NCBI GenBank assembly: GCA_002344345.1
Contig: DDTL01000179.1
Location: 18,330-82,329 of the forward strand
Direction: 5' to 3'
From: Saprospiraceae bacterium UBA2365
GTDB lineage: Bacteria; Bacteroidota; Bacteroidia; Chitinophagales; Saprospiraceae
Length of the DNA stretch: 64,000 nt
Below are positions 42,991 through 51,380 of this stretch, piece by piece. The translations under genes were made by a program, and so were the position numbers. How positions within the stretch are numbered: position 1 is the stretch's first letter; every line of letters begins with the position of its first letter. The notes below the pieces were generated by a model. The model searched no databases and was not told the origin of the DNA. It saw nothing but the letters and a program-made list of their open reading frames with translations.

Positions 42991-45861
42991 TCAGAAATTG
43001 ATCAGATAACTGGCCAAACCTACATCATGGTGAAGATTCAGCTTTTTCCTTAATCTGTATCTCTTGATCTCAACACTTCTTTCTGAAATATTCAACAGTG
43101 GAGCGATCTCTTTGGAAACCAGATTTATCCTGAGATAAGCACATAATTTGAGGTCGCTTGGCGAAAGTGTCGGATGAACTTCATGAAGTCTTTTCAAAAA
43201 ATCTTTATCAAAACTATCGAATGATTTCATAAATGTATCCCATGAATCTTTACCGGATATATTTTCATTGATGCCTGATAATAGTGATAGGAATTTGTTC
43301 AGGTCTAAAGAGTTTTTATGCTTTTTTATGTCATCCCTGATCATTTTGAGCAATTCATTTTTTCTGATAAGATCAAGATTCGATACAGCTAATTCCTTGC
43401 TCTTTTCATCCACAAACTGACTCAATTCCTGATTTCTGACCATCATCAATTGTTGCTCATTTTCAAGTTGCTGGATCTCCATTTTCAAATTATGCTCAGC
43501 TATCAGCTTGTTTTTTTGCTTTTCATAATTTTTCTCATAACTCTTGTTGATCAGATAACCTCCGAGGATCAATATAAAAGCATAAAACATAATAGCTCCA
43601 TTGGTTTCATAAAAAGGCTTCCGTATTCTGAACGATACGGACTGCACACTTTCAGTTTGCCGATCTCCATGCCTGCCTTTTACAAAAAATGTATATTTAC
43701 CGGGTGGCAACTTCCTGAAAATAGCAACCGGATTATTTTGCCATATGGTCCAACCGGTACTATAACCTTCCAGAAAATATTTATATTCCCTTTTAATGTA
43801 TTTGTTGTATTTCGGAATGCTGAATTCAAATCTCAGATTATTGTCCTTATGACTTAGCACCAGATCCTTTCCAAGTTCTAACATTCTTTGTCTGCCCTTT
43901 TGATCCAGCATTGCAACACCATTGATGCGAACAGAAACTGAAGAATATATCAGATCGGTTAGTTTAAAAATGAAATATCCGTCTGCAGTACCTATGAGAT
44001 AATCCGAATCATTGAGTTGCTCAATATTCTCATAACCGGAAATTGATTTTAGGAAATCAGTATCCAGGAATAATTTCCTGTGTCTGAATTCTGGATCTAT
44101 GTTATTTTTATAAAAAAATTCAAGACCCCGATTGGTAAATATCCATAAACGATTGTTTTTATCAATAGACATTTTCCCCGAAATATATCCATCCTGTTCG
44201 AAAAAAACCATCATAGATTTCTCTGGCTCAAATTCTCCTGACTCATTATTTAACTTAAAATATCCGTTTCTGGAAGCATAAATTATTTCCTTTCCATATT
44301 TAATAAAACCTGAATTCTTTCCTTTCTTTGGAAAACTATACAAAAACATTCCGTTTGCCTGGGTCAGGTTGTGATCAAGATTCAGCCTGATAACTCCTTT
44401 ATATTCATGGCTTATATAAATTTTCAGGTTTTTGCCGATTTCGAAATATCTGGATGATATGTCAAAATTTTTGATCTTATTGGAAAATATCCAATGATCT
44501 CCAACTTTCTTCAATACATTCAATCCGTTATAATTTCCCTGAATTAATACATTTTTAATTCCTGGAACTTCAGAAAATTTCCATGTGCCCGATGCTGAAT
44601 ATATCTTCCTCTGACTGAAACCATCGATCAGATAGGTGCCTCGGTTGTGTCCACAAAATAATACTCCTTCATGAATAAAAAGTGTCCAAACCTGACCTTT
44701 TATACCTCCTACCAAACGAAACTCGTCATCTGAACCATAAGTTTTAGCAAACAAGCCCTGGTTGGTCCCTAAATATAGTATGCCTTTATATAATTTTGAA
44801 GTATATACAGTCCCGAGAATGCCAGATTTATCGACATAGCATTTGAATGTACTGTTCAGATTGACACAATTGATCCCGTTATCCAGTCCGATCCAAAGAT
44901 TTTTGTCAAAATCTTCAAACAAAGAAAGAGCTGTATTATTGCTTAAGCCTTTATCCTGAGTAATGTGGTACATCAAATCAAAATCGTTCTCAAGGATAAA
45001 AACTCCATTAGATATAGTCCCTAAAACAAGTTGACCATTTGCCAGTCGGATACAGGAAAAAATATCATTCTGATTCACAATTCGATCGTTTTTTCCTTCA
45101 TATCTGATCAGTTTGCCTTCCTTTAGAATAAACAAACCTGCTTTTTCTGTCTGAAGAAATAAGTCGTTATTAATATCAAAAATATTACATATCTGATTAT
45201 TTTTCAATAAATTATCTTTATTGATCAATTCTGACACCCCACCCTTTAAGCGGTAAAGGCCTTCATTCAATGTCTGGTAATAGATAACTTTGTCCAGGAT
45301 AAATACCCGCCAAACCCCATTTGCAGGATTAATTATTTTAAAAGCGCCGGTTTTCAGATTATAAAAATAAATCCTGTGAAGCGTCTGAAATAAAACCCAA
45401 TCTTCAAAATTCAGAATTTCCCAGACATGCTCATCTTCAAGTAATTGATTTTCAATTATTTTTGACAATGAGTTGTACCTTAATTTACCATCCTGATGCC
45501 TCTCCCAATAACCAAACTCCTTGTAGCATCCTGTAAATACTTTTTTTCCTACAACTTTTACTGCCCTTATAATCGTTTCATTGGGTGAAGGATATAAAGT
45601 CCAGATGGCCCCATTGAATTCCAACAAACCGTCATTATTCGCAAAATAGATTACACGGTCATTATCCTGCGAAATTTTCCAATTCTGATTACCTGCTTTA
45701 TAATCATTGGTACTGTATTTGATCAAAGGTGGAAGTTCAGAACCGGAAAGCGTAAAGTGAAGCATTGAAATCTGTAAAACCAAAAAAGCTCTGCCAAACA
45801 TCAGAATTACATGGTGAAATGCGGGGTATTTAAGTAATAGCTTTGCTTTAAAATGATGCAT
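42991..45861 (-). CDS. One-component regulator: propeller sensor, Y_Y_Y domain, LuxR-type HTH
   Basis: 956 aa. A hydrophobic N-terminus targets the sensor to the periplasm. About 60-640 are beta-propeller repeats (VLGTISNGVFIL, NLWIGLDNGIN, LYLGTNQGLF). A Y_Y_Y Ig-like domain covers about 665-745 (YKYFLEGYSTGW, LPPGKYTFFVKG). One membrane segment near 755-775 (IMFYAFILILGGYLI) is followed by a coiled coil and a C-terminal LuxR/GerE helix-turn-helix (LSPSDLKLCAYLRINLVSKE, ISERSVEIKRYRLRKKL). The usual histidine kinase and receiver of hybrid two-component regulators are absent, so ligand sensing would act on DNA binding directly. The upstream -7 box at 45905 gives a 38-base leader. Presumed activator of the adjacent susC operon. 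Confidence 0.9.
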   Translation of the reverse strand: MHHFKAKLLLKYPAFHHVILMFGRAFLVLQISMLHFTLSGSELPPLIKYSTNDYKAGNQNWKISQDNDRVIYFANNDGLLEFNGAIWTLYPSPNETIIRAVKVVGKKVFTGCYKEFGYWERHQDGKLRYNSLSKIIENQLLEDEHVWEILNFEDWVLFQTLHRIYFYNLKTGAFKIINPANGVWRVFILDKVIYYQTLNEGLYRLKGGVSELINKDNLLKNNQICNIFDINNDLFLQTEKAGLFILKEGKLIRYEGKNDRIVNQNDIFSCIRLANGQLVLGTISNGVFILENDFDLMYHITQDKGLSNNTALSLFEDFDKNLWIGLDNGINCVNLNSTFKCYVDKSGILGTVYTSKLYKGILYLGTNQGLFAKTYGSDDEFRLVGGIKGQVWTLFIHEGVLFCGHNRGTYLIDGFSQRKIYSASGTWKFSEVPGIKNVLIQGNYNGLNVLKKVGDHWIFSNKIKNFDISSRYFEIGKNLKIYISHEYKGVIRLNLDHNLTQANGMFLYSFPKKGKNSGFIKYGKEIIYASRNGYFKLNNESGEFEPEKSMMVFFEQDGYISGKMSIDKNNRLWIFTNRGLEFFYKNNIDPEFRHRKLFLDTDFLKSISGYENIEQLNDSDYLIGTADGYFIFKLTDLIYSSVSVRINGVAMLDQKGRQRMLELGKDLVLSHKDNNLRFEFSIPKYNKYIKREYKYFLEGYSTGWTIWQNNPVAIFRKLPPGKYTFFVKGRHGDRQTESVQSVSFRIRKPFYETNGAIMFYAFILILGGYLINKSYEKNYEKQKNKLIAEHNLKMEIQQLENEQQLMMVRNQELSQFVDEKSKELAVSNLDLIRKNELLKMIRDDIKKHKNSLDLNKFLSLLSGINENISGKDSWDTFMKSFDSFDKDFLKRLHEVHPTLSPSDLKLCAYLRINLVSKEIAPLLNISERSVEIKRYRLRKKLNLHHDVGLASYLINF

Positions 45862-45904
45862 AATTATTCAGAGATGATGATCGACTTTTCAGTTTTAAAA
45901 TGAA

Positions 45905-45932
45905 CAAATATAATTGTTATCAACAAATACAA
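45905..45932 (-). promoter_or_regulatory. Promoter of the one-component regulator gene
   Basis: On the minus strand TATATTTG (45905-45912) matches TAnnTTTG, with a TTG (45930-45932) 17 bp upstream as a possible -33 element. The start codon is 44 bases downstream. The rest of the gap to the glmM stop at 46162 shows no gene. Confidence 0.5.
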
Positions 45933-46161
45933 CATGGTGTTGAAGTGCCAAAATGGACGAGCACTATTATATTGAATACTAAACTCTGCCATTTTACCCC
46001 CATAACTAAAATGTCTGAATCGTGATACAACCGGAGAAAAGACTGTAAAAAACAATAAACATCTACATTCCTGCGACGAATCTGAGAATAGCTAATAACG
46101 GGAAATAGCCAAAACTTTTGAGAAGTCTATATTTTTAAACTTTTAGACGGAGCAAAATAAA

Positions 46162-47544
46162 TTATTCAGATGCAATAGTCTGAATATCACCAATAATTTC
46201 TTCAGCCAGCATTATCGCTGCCTCCGACGTCTTTGCCTCTGCATAAATCCTCAGGATAGGTTCTGTATTGGATTTCCGCAACTGAACCCATGAATCTGGA
46301 AAATCAATTTTAAGTCCATCCTGAATGTCAATTTCATGCCCTTTATATTTGTTTGCGATACGTTCAATGATTTTGTCCGCAGAGGTATTGATATCGAGTA
46401 CTACTTTATTTTTGCTCATCTGATAAGCCGGATAAGTAGCCTTCAGCTCCTTCAAAGTGCAGTTCCTCTCTGCCAGATGAGTCAGAATCATGGCAATCCC
46501 TACCAGTGCATCACGTCCGTAATGCAATTCAGGAATAATAACGCCTCCATTTCCTTCTCCACCTATCACTGCTCCTGTCTCCTTCATTTTTCTTACGACA
46601 TGAACCTCTCCTACCTTCGATGCATGATATGGATGTCCGAATTTTTTTGTAAGATCCCTTAAAGCACGGGTAGATGAAAGATTGGATACTGTAGGTCCGG
46701 GTTGGTACCCAAGCATCAGATCTGCGCAAGCGACCAAAGTATATTCTTCACCGAACATTTCACCGTCATCCATAACAAATGCCAGCCTATCCACATCAGG
46801 ATCAACAGCGATACCGAAGTCTGCATCCATTTCAGTCACCACCCGGGAAAGTTCAGTCAAATGCTCTGCAAGAGGTTCGGGGTTGTGCGCGAAATCTCCA
46901 TGGATCTGTTCATTGATCAGCGTATATGAAACACCCAAGGCATCCAATAATGGCGGAACAGATATCGCACCCGTAGAATTGATACAATCCACAACGACGT
47001 GCATCTGTTTTTCTTTGATTTTCAAACTATTAATAAATTTGAGCTCAAGTATTGCTTTAATATGCCTTGATATACAGTCGTCATTAAAAGTCCTTTCTCC
47101 CAATGCATCCACATTTTTAAAAACTGCTCTGTCTTCCTTTATATAAAGAAGGACTTTTTCACCTGTTTCAGGTGAAATGAACTCGCCGTTGTGATCCAGA
47201 AACTTCAGTGCATTCCACTCTCTCGGATTATGGCTTGCAGTTAATATGATACCTGCATCAGCCCGTTCAAATTTTACAGCCATTTCAACAGTCGGCGTAG
47301 TGCTCAATCCCAGATCGATCACATCAATTCCCATGGATATAAGGGTGTTCACGACAAATTCATTGACAATATCACCTGTCATTCTACCGTCACGACCCAC
47401 CACGACCCGAGGTTTTGGATTATGTTCCAAAAGCATTTGAGCATAGGCAGCTGTGCATTCTACCATATCAATTGGAGTGAAATTATCCCCCTTTTTTCCT
47501 CCAATTGTTCCCCTGATACCTGAAATTGATTTGATGAGTGTCAT
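46162..47544 (-). CDS. glmM: Phosphoglucosamine mutase (alpha-D-phosphohexomutase family)
   Basis: 460 aa, normal family length. It isomerises glucosamine-6-P to glucosamine-1-P for UDP-GlcNAc and peptidoglycan. The N-terminal ISGIRGTIGGKKGDNFTP region is followed by the phosphoserine loop TASHNPREWNALKF near residue 100, the metal loop DPDVDRLAFV (about residue 242) and the sugar-binding loop GGEGNGGVI. The C-terminal phosphate loop reads LRKSNTEPILRIYAEA. The sugar-loop type (EGNGG) is the branch in which GlmM and phosphomannomutase are hard to separate, so specificity is less certain than family. No close neighbours form an operon with it. Confidence 0.9.
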   Translation of the reverse strand: MTLIKSISGIRGTIGGKKGDNFTPIDMVECTAAYAQMLLEHNPKPRVVVGRDGRMTGDIVNEFVVNTLISMGIDVIDLGLSTTPTVEMAVKFERADAGIILTASHNPREWNALKFLDHNGEFISPETGEKVLLYIKEDRAVFKNVDALGERTFNDDCISRHIKAILELKFINSLKIKEKQMHVVVDCINSTGAISVPPLLDALGVSYTLINEQIHGDFAHNPEPLAEHLTELSRVVTEMDADFGIAVDPDVDRLAFVMDDGEMFGEEYTLVACADLMLGYQPGPTVSNLSSTRALRDLTKKFGHPYHASKVGEVHVVRKMKETGAVIGGEGNGGVIIPELHYGRDALVGIAMILTHLAERNCTLKELKATYPAYQMSKNKVVLDINTSADKIIERIANKYKGHEIDIQDGLKIDFPDSWVQLRKSNTEPILRIYAEAKTSEAAIMLAEEIIGDIQTIASE

Positions 47545-47754
47545 TGTATTCGATTTTGGATGCGAACTTACGTATTTTTCTTAGGGTATAAAAGTAAGAT
47601 CAAAGAATAAATATGGTTCGCAGAATAATCCTTTAGATTCATTTATATTCAATTGTTACAGCATAATGAAAGGTACCCGTTAATTGAATTTAAGCAAACG
47701 ACACCAAAGTTTATTTTAAATCAGGCGAACTATAACGTTTTCTGCCAAATTAAA

Positions 47755-47786
47755 ATTTGGGGACAGGAAAATATCTGTCCCCAAAT
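47755..47786 (-). terminator. Strong 12-bp hairpin downstream of the 47801 gene
   Basis: ATTTGGGGACAG and CTGTCCCCAAAT pair perfectly over an 8-base loop. It is 14 bases beyond the stop of the membrane-protein gene (minus strand) and is followed on that strand by a moderately T-rich stretch. Confidence 0.75.
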
Positions 47787-47800
47787 AATTTAGATTAAGT

Positions 47801-48217
47801 TTACACCCAATTTTTTCCAGCCAGCCAACCGGCAAAAGCACCTAAGATGGCTGTATACACTGTATTGATCAGAACATCCATCAAGAATGCAGTCAGGCTC
47901 TCAAACATATTGGTCATACTGTACAATCCGGCATCAAAAGCTGCAGTTACAAGAAAACCAATCACAAGGGCTGCCTTGAATCCGGTCCACCAGGTAGAGA
48001 TACTCGCCCATCTGATAAATATGTAAGCCAATAATAATCCCCACAAAATGTTGGATAATATCATAGCCCACCAAACCATGCCGTCTTCAGCCCTGGCAAA
48101 GCCCTCGACACCATATTCCATACTACCCGGCATTAGAACACCAAATACCAGCCAACCAAAGAAAAAGGCGAAAATCCCGGTTAACACCCCAACAAAAAGC
48201 ACTTTAGTCCATTTCAT
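47801..48217 (-). CDS. Small four-helix membrane protein, DUF1761-like
   Basis: 138 aa with four predicted membrane segments: VLFVGVLTGIFAFFFGWLVF (residues 6-25), WAMILSNILWGLLLAYIFI (about 51-69), ALVIGFLVTAAFDAGLYSM, and a C-terminal segment ending in AGWLAGKNWV. The F-G-W and glycine-rich helix pattern resembles the DUF1761 group, but the match is only general. It has an ideal promoter (48300-48330) and a strong terminator (47755-47786), so it is an independent single-gene unit. Function unknown. Confidence 0.8.
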   Translation of the reverse strand: MKWTKVLFVGVLTGIFAFFFGWLVFGVLMPGSMEYGVEGFARAEDGMVWWAMILSNILWGLLLAYIFIRWASISTWWTGFKAALVIGFLVTAAFDAGLYSMTNMFESLTAFLMDVLINTVYTAILGAFAGWLAGKNWV

Positions 48218-48299
48218 AAAATCATGTTTAATAGTTAAAAATATTTTGAATAAATAAATCCAGTAAGTATCATCAATGGAAAATGCAAATGGGAATATG

Positions 48300-48330
48300 C
48301 AAATATATTATTAAATTTAACTATTGCAAA
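48300..48330 (-). promoter_or_regulatory. Consensus Bacteroidota promoter of the 47801 gene
   Basis: Minus strand: TTTG at 48327-48330, a 19-bp spacer, and TATATTTG at 48300-48307, an exact TTTG-N19-TAnnTTTG match. The predicted leader is about 75 bases. Confidence 0.8.
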
Positions 48331-48469
48331 ATTTATATATACTAAAAAAAGAATTGATTTTTACTTCATATGATAAATAATCAATTTCTGAAAAGTTACA
48401 TCCAATAATTTTTGTCAATTTTGTGAGAACTAACAAAAGGCAGACTTTCCTTCCTTAAATCTTTAAAAC

Positions 48470-49405
48470 ATGATTGACCAACAAACAGCAGATTATATTT
48501 CAAGGATCAATAAAGCCTTGGATTTTATCGATCAAAACCTGGAAAAAGATATCAGCCTGGACGATCTGGCAACTACAGCCAATTTTTCCAAATATCATTT
48601 TTCAAGGATCTTCCTTGCATTTATTAATGAAACCCCTTTTCAATTCGTTTTGCGGGTTAGACTTGAAAAAGCCGCCACACTTTTATTGAGCAATCCCGGA
48701 GTTTCTATAACAGAAATAGCATGGCAATGCGGATTCTCAGACATCGTCATCTTCTCACGTAATTTCAAAAGGCGATTCGGCTACTCTGCTACACAGTATC
48801 GCAAAATCAGACATAACAATCGCAATAAAAGTCAAACAGATAGCAAAAATGAACAAGCCTTCAGGCCATTCTCTCAATACCTTTGTACCGATTTAATAAC
48901 AAAAAAAATGGAAAAAGTTATGAAAGAAAACAAAAGCGTGGAAGTTAAAATAATTCCCGAAATGACATTGGCTTACATCAGGCATATCGGCCCGTACCAG
49001 GGCAATGAAAATCTTTTTGAAAACCTTTGGAACAGGTTATTCGCGTGGGCAGGTCCAAGGGGTTTGCTGGGTCAAAAAGATCTTAAATCTTTGATCATAT
49101 ACCACGATGATCCCAATGTGACCAATGAAGAAAAATTGAGAATGAGCCTATGTATTTCAGTTCCGGAGAATACTGAAGTAGGCGGGGAAATTGGTAAAAT
49201 GACACTTGAAAGCGCAAATTATGTCATCGCACGCTTTGAATTGGACGCCTCACAGTTCGGTGAAGCATGGAATTGGGTATATGCTCAATGGCTTCCTCAA
49301 AGTGGATATCAGCCGGATGACAAACCTTGCTTTGAAATGTATCCTGAAGAACCCAAAAACGGTTTGTTCACTGTTGAGATCTGCGTCCCGGTGAAACCGA
49401 TGTAG
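48470..49405 (+). CDS. AraC-family regulator with GyrI-like effector domain
   Basis: 311 aa. The N-terminal AraC DNA-binding domain covers residues 10-110, with the first helix-turn-helix DISLDDLATTANFSKYHFSR and the second SITEIAWQCGFSDIVIFSRN. The C-terminal GyrI-like domain covers about 155-311 (VEVKIIPEMTLAYIRHIGPY, ending FTVEICVPV). This order matches the Rob and BmrR-like sensors of small amphipathic or cationic compounds, which control efflux or detoxification. No transporter lies next to it, so the target genes are unknown. A TAATTTTTG near 48407 is a plausible -7 box. A classical terminator follows. Confidence 0.92.
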   Translation: MIDQQTADYISRINKALDFIDQNLEKDISLDDLATTANFSKYHFSRIFLAFINETPFQFVLRVRLEKAATLLLSNPGVSITEIAWQCGFSDIVIFSRNFKRRFGYSATQYRKIRHNNRNKSQTDSKNEQAFRPFSQYLCTDLITKKMEKVMKENKSVEVKIIPEMTLAYIRHIGPYQGNENLFENLWNRLFAWAGPRGLLGQKDLKSLIIYHDDPNVTNEEKLRMSLCISVPENTEVGGEIGKMTLESANYVIARFELDASQFGEAWNWVYAQWLPQSGYQPDDKPCFEMYPEEPKNGLFTVEICVPVKPM

Positions 49406-49434
49406 TGAATGCATCTGAACAATTGAATGAAAAG

Positions 49435-49465
49435 CAACCAGTTGAACAAACTGGTTGTTTTTTTT
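49435..49465 (+). terminator. Rho-independent terminator after the AraC-family gene
   Basis: CAACCAGTT (49435-49443) and AACTGGTTG (49449-49457) form a 9-bp stem over a 5-base loop, followed by eight T residues. Confidence 0.85.
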
Positions 49466-49522
49466 ATGATTGCTCAAATCCAGTTATGAATGAATTATTG
49501 TATTTTTATTGAAAAATTCAGT

Positions 49523-50293
49523 ATGAGTATTAAGCAATGGTACGAAACCCTCTTCGATAACTACGGCAAACAATATGATAAAGAGGTATTTACGCAGGGA
49601 ACATCTGGTGAATGTGATTTTATCGAATCCGAATTAATGTTTAATAACAACATTAAAATCATCGATGTTGGTTGCGGTACAGGCAGACACACCATCGAGC
49701 TGACCAAAAGAGGTTATCAGGTTACCGGCATTGACCTTTCTGCTGCCCAAATAGAAAGGGCAAAGGAAAAAGCAACGCAGGAAGGATTGAACATTGAATT
49801 TTTAATCAGGGATGCCAGACATTTGGATTTTAATGGAGTATTCAGTGCAGCAATTATGTTGTGTGAAGGTGGATTCCCTTTAATGGAAACCGACGAAAAG
49901 AATTATGAAATACTTCAAAGTGTGGCAAAAGCGCTTAGTCCGGGGTCAATCTTTATTTTTACTACGCTCAACGGATTATTTCCTTTATTTCACAACATCA
50001 ATGAATTCCACGAAGCAACCAATCCAAAACAAGAAGGGGCGCGATATGTCAGTGAAACTTTTGACCTCATGACTTTCAGAGACATCAACACGACTTACTT
50101 TACTGATGATAATGGTGTTAAACATGAATTGGTTTGTAATGAACGTTATTATACACCATCAGAAATAACCTGGTTGCTCAAATCTCTTGGATTTACCAGT
50201 ATTGAAATTTTTGGAGCAGTAATAGGCGCATATTCCAGGGAACATAAACTCCAAACAAAAGATTTTGAAATGCTGGTCATTGCCCGGAAATAA
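49523..50293 (+). CDS. Class I SAM-dependent methyltransferase
   Basis: 256 aa. SAM-binding motif I is IKIIDVGCGTGRHTIEL near residues 44-60, with the acidic motif II ITGIDLSAAQ after it, and a FSAAIMLCEGGFPLM segment as post-motif II. The frame extends 33 bases upstream to another ATG at 49490, but the start at 49523 (MSIKQWYETLF) matches the usual family opening. Substrate is unknown; the nearest relatives in fold include UbiE- and Tam-like small-molecule methylases. It lies between two terminators and is probably transcribed alone. Confidence 0.9.
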   Translation: MSIKQWYETLFDNYGKQYDKEVFTQGTSGECDFIESELMFNNNIKIIDVGCGTGRHTIELTKRGYQVTGIDLSAAQIERAKEKATQEGLNIEFLIRDARHLDFNGVFSAAIMLCEGGFPLMETDEKNYEILQSVAKALSPGSIFIFTTLNGLFPLFHNINEFHEATNPKQEGARYVSETFDLMTFRDINTTYFTDDNGVKHELVCNERYYTPSEITWLLKSLGFTSIEIFGAVIGAYSREHKLQTKDFEMLVIARK

Positions 50294-50297
50294 CCGG

Positions 50298-50324
50298 AAA
50301 AGACCATTTATTTGTCTTTTTTTT
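50298..50324 (+). terminator. Rho-independent terminator after the methyltransferase gene
   Basis: AAAAGAC and GTCTTTT form a 7-bp stem over a 9-base loop with a run of T residues to 50324, starting 5 bases after the stop codon. Confidence 0.75.
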
Positions 50325-50443
50325 GCCAACTTAAGGAAAACTATGTACGATAATTCCTAATTAAGAATTTCTTTAATACATTGCAGCCCGAAACGATTCA
50401 TTTAGTTTTTTTTCTTATATATTACTAATTATTTTAATATATT

Positions 50444-50474
50444 TTTGGTTATAAATATTTTTTTTATAAATTTG
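50444..50474 (+). promoter_or_regulatory. Consensus Bacteroidota promoter of the 48-aa lipoprotein gene
   Basis: TTTG at 50444-50447, a 19-bp spacer and TAAATTTG at 50467-50474 form an exact TTTG-N19-TAnnTTTG promoter. The predicted start near 50480 gives a leader of about 110 bases containing an agaatt/aattct hairpin. Confidence 0.8.
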
Positions 50475-50591
50475 CATACTAATAGGAATATTAGGTTCGT
50501 TAATGCGATATCGAAACTTTAATTTCCTGGCAGTCTTTTAGAATTTTCAATTCTACTCGAAAGCCGGGATGGATTTAAAAAACAATAACTC

Positions 50592-50738
50592 ATGAAGTAT
50601 CTTAATTTGAAGTCAATTTCCAAAGTAGTTTTTTTTCTTGGTATTGTAATTTTTGCCACTTCCTGTCAAAGAGGTTATGGTTGCCCTTATGATTTCAGTG
50701 TAGTGGTAGATTTTCTGCGCGCATTGATCAGTTTTTAA
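50592..50738 (+). CDS. 48-residue small lipoprotein
   Basis: A short gene of 48 codons: positively charged start (MKYLNLKSISK), hydrophobic core VVFFLGIVIFAT and a perfect lipobox ATSC with Cys25. The mature peptide is only 24 residues, beginning CQRGYGCPYDFSVVVDFLRA, with a second Cys five residues after the lipidated one. It has a consensus promoter at 50444-50474, a long leader and a strong hairpin after the stop. All of this makes it a genuine single-gene unit in spite of its size. No known function; the RGYGCPYDF core may mark a family. Confidence 0.75.
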   Translation: MKYLNLKSISKVVFFLGIVIFATSCQRGYGCPYDFSVVVDFLRALISF

Positions 50739-50768
50739 AGTTACACAATACCTATACCCGGCATTATA

Positions 50769-50800
50769 AATAACCTTGACTGCTATGCAGCAAGGTTATT
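50769..50800. terminator. Bidirectional hairpin between convergent genes
   Basis: AATAACCTTG pairs with CAAGGTTATT, and an inner CTGC pairs with GCAG around TAT, giving 14 pairs with one bulged A. It is placed between the small lipoprotein gene (+) and the Smr-domain gene (-) and can serve both. Confidence 0.8.
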
Positions 50801-50813
50801 GTTATTTAGATCA

Positions 50814-51341
50814 TTACCTTCCGGTAAAACTATATTTCAGAAAAACCATAGTAGCTCCTCCGTTGTTCACCTCATTCCAATGATCAATCTCGGGATAGTT
50901 GTGCAGAAGCATATCAATCTCCATTTTGAGTGCTCCGGTACCTTTGCCATGAATGATCAATATCTGATATTGACGTTTTGAGATAGATTCTTCAATGAAT
51001 TGGTGTGTTGCACTTAGTTGCCGGTGAAGTATAGCTTCCAGCCTTTTGGTGCTTAAAGCAGGAGCCAGTTTTTCGATATGAAGATCAATTGAATTGGAGT
51101 ATGTTCTGGCTCCTGAGGATTTGCTGGTCACTTTTGGCAAGTCCATTTCCATCGCTTCCAAATATGCTTCCTGTTCTGGCGCGGTCATTGCCCTGAGTTT
51201 TGGACCATCCAGCAAAATGATTTTCCCCCTGGAGTTGAGCCTGACCTGATTGAAAGCATTTTTTCCCTCAAATTTGCCTTCCAATCCTGTCTTTTCTTCT
51301 ATAACAAGGTCTCCGATCCAGAAATCATCCATCAAAACCAA
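50814..51341 (-). CDS. Smr-domain protein
   Basis: 175 aa. The N-terminal 60 residues form a small beta domain (DDFWIGDLVIEEKTGLEG). The C-terminal Smr domain spans about 85-172 with the paired motifs IDLHIEKL (LDLH type) and IIHGKGTGALKMEI (HGxG type). Smr domains are nucleases or nucleic-acid binders, known from the MutS2 C-terminus and from stand-alone proteins. Met4 is an alternative start. It is divergent from the radical SAM gene, with a gap of 39 bp between the two chosen starts. Target nucleic acid is not predictable. Confidence 0.88.
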   Translation of the reverse strand: MVLMDDFWIGDLVIEEKTGLEGKFEGKNAFNQVRLNSRGKIILLDGPKLRAMTAPEQEAYLEAMEMDLPKVTSKSSGARTYSNSIDLHIEKLAPALSTKRLEAILHRQLSATHQFIEESISKRQYQILIIHGKGTGALKMEIDMLLHNYPEIDHWNEVNNGGATMVFLKYSFTGR

Positions 51342-51380
51342 AAAGATTTATTATTGTTGTATTTTTTTTCAACCAATATT

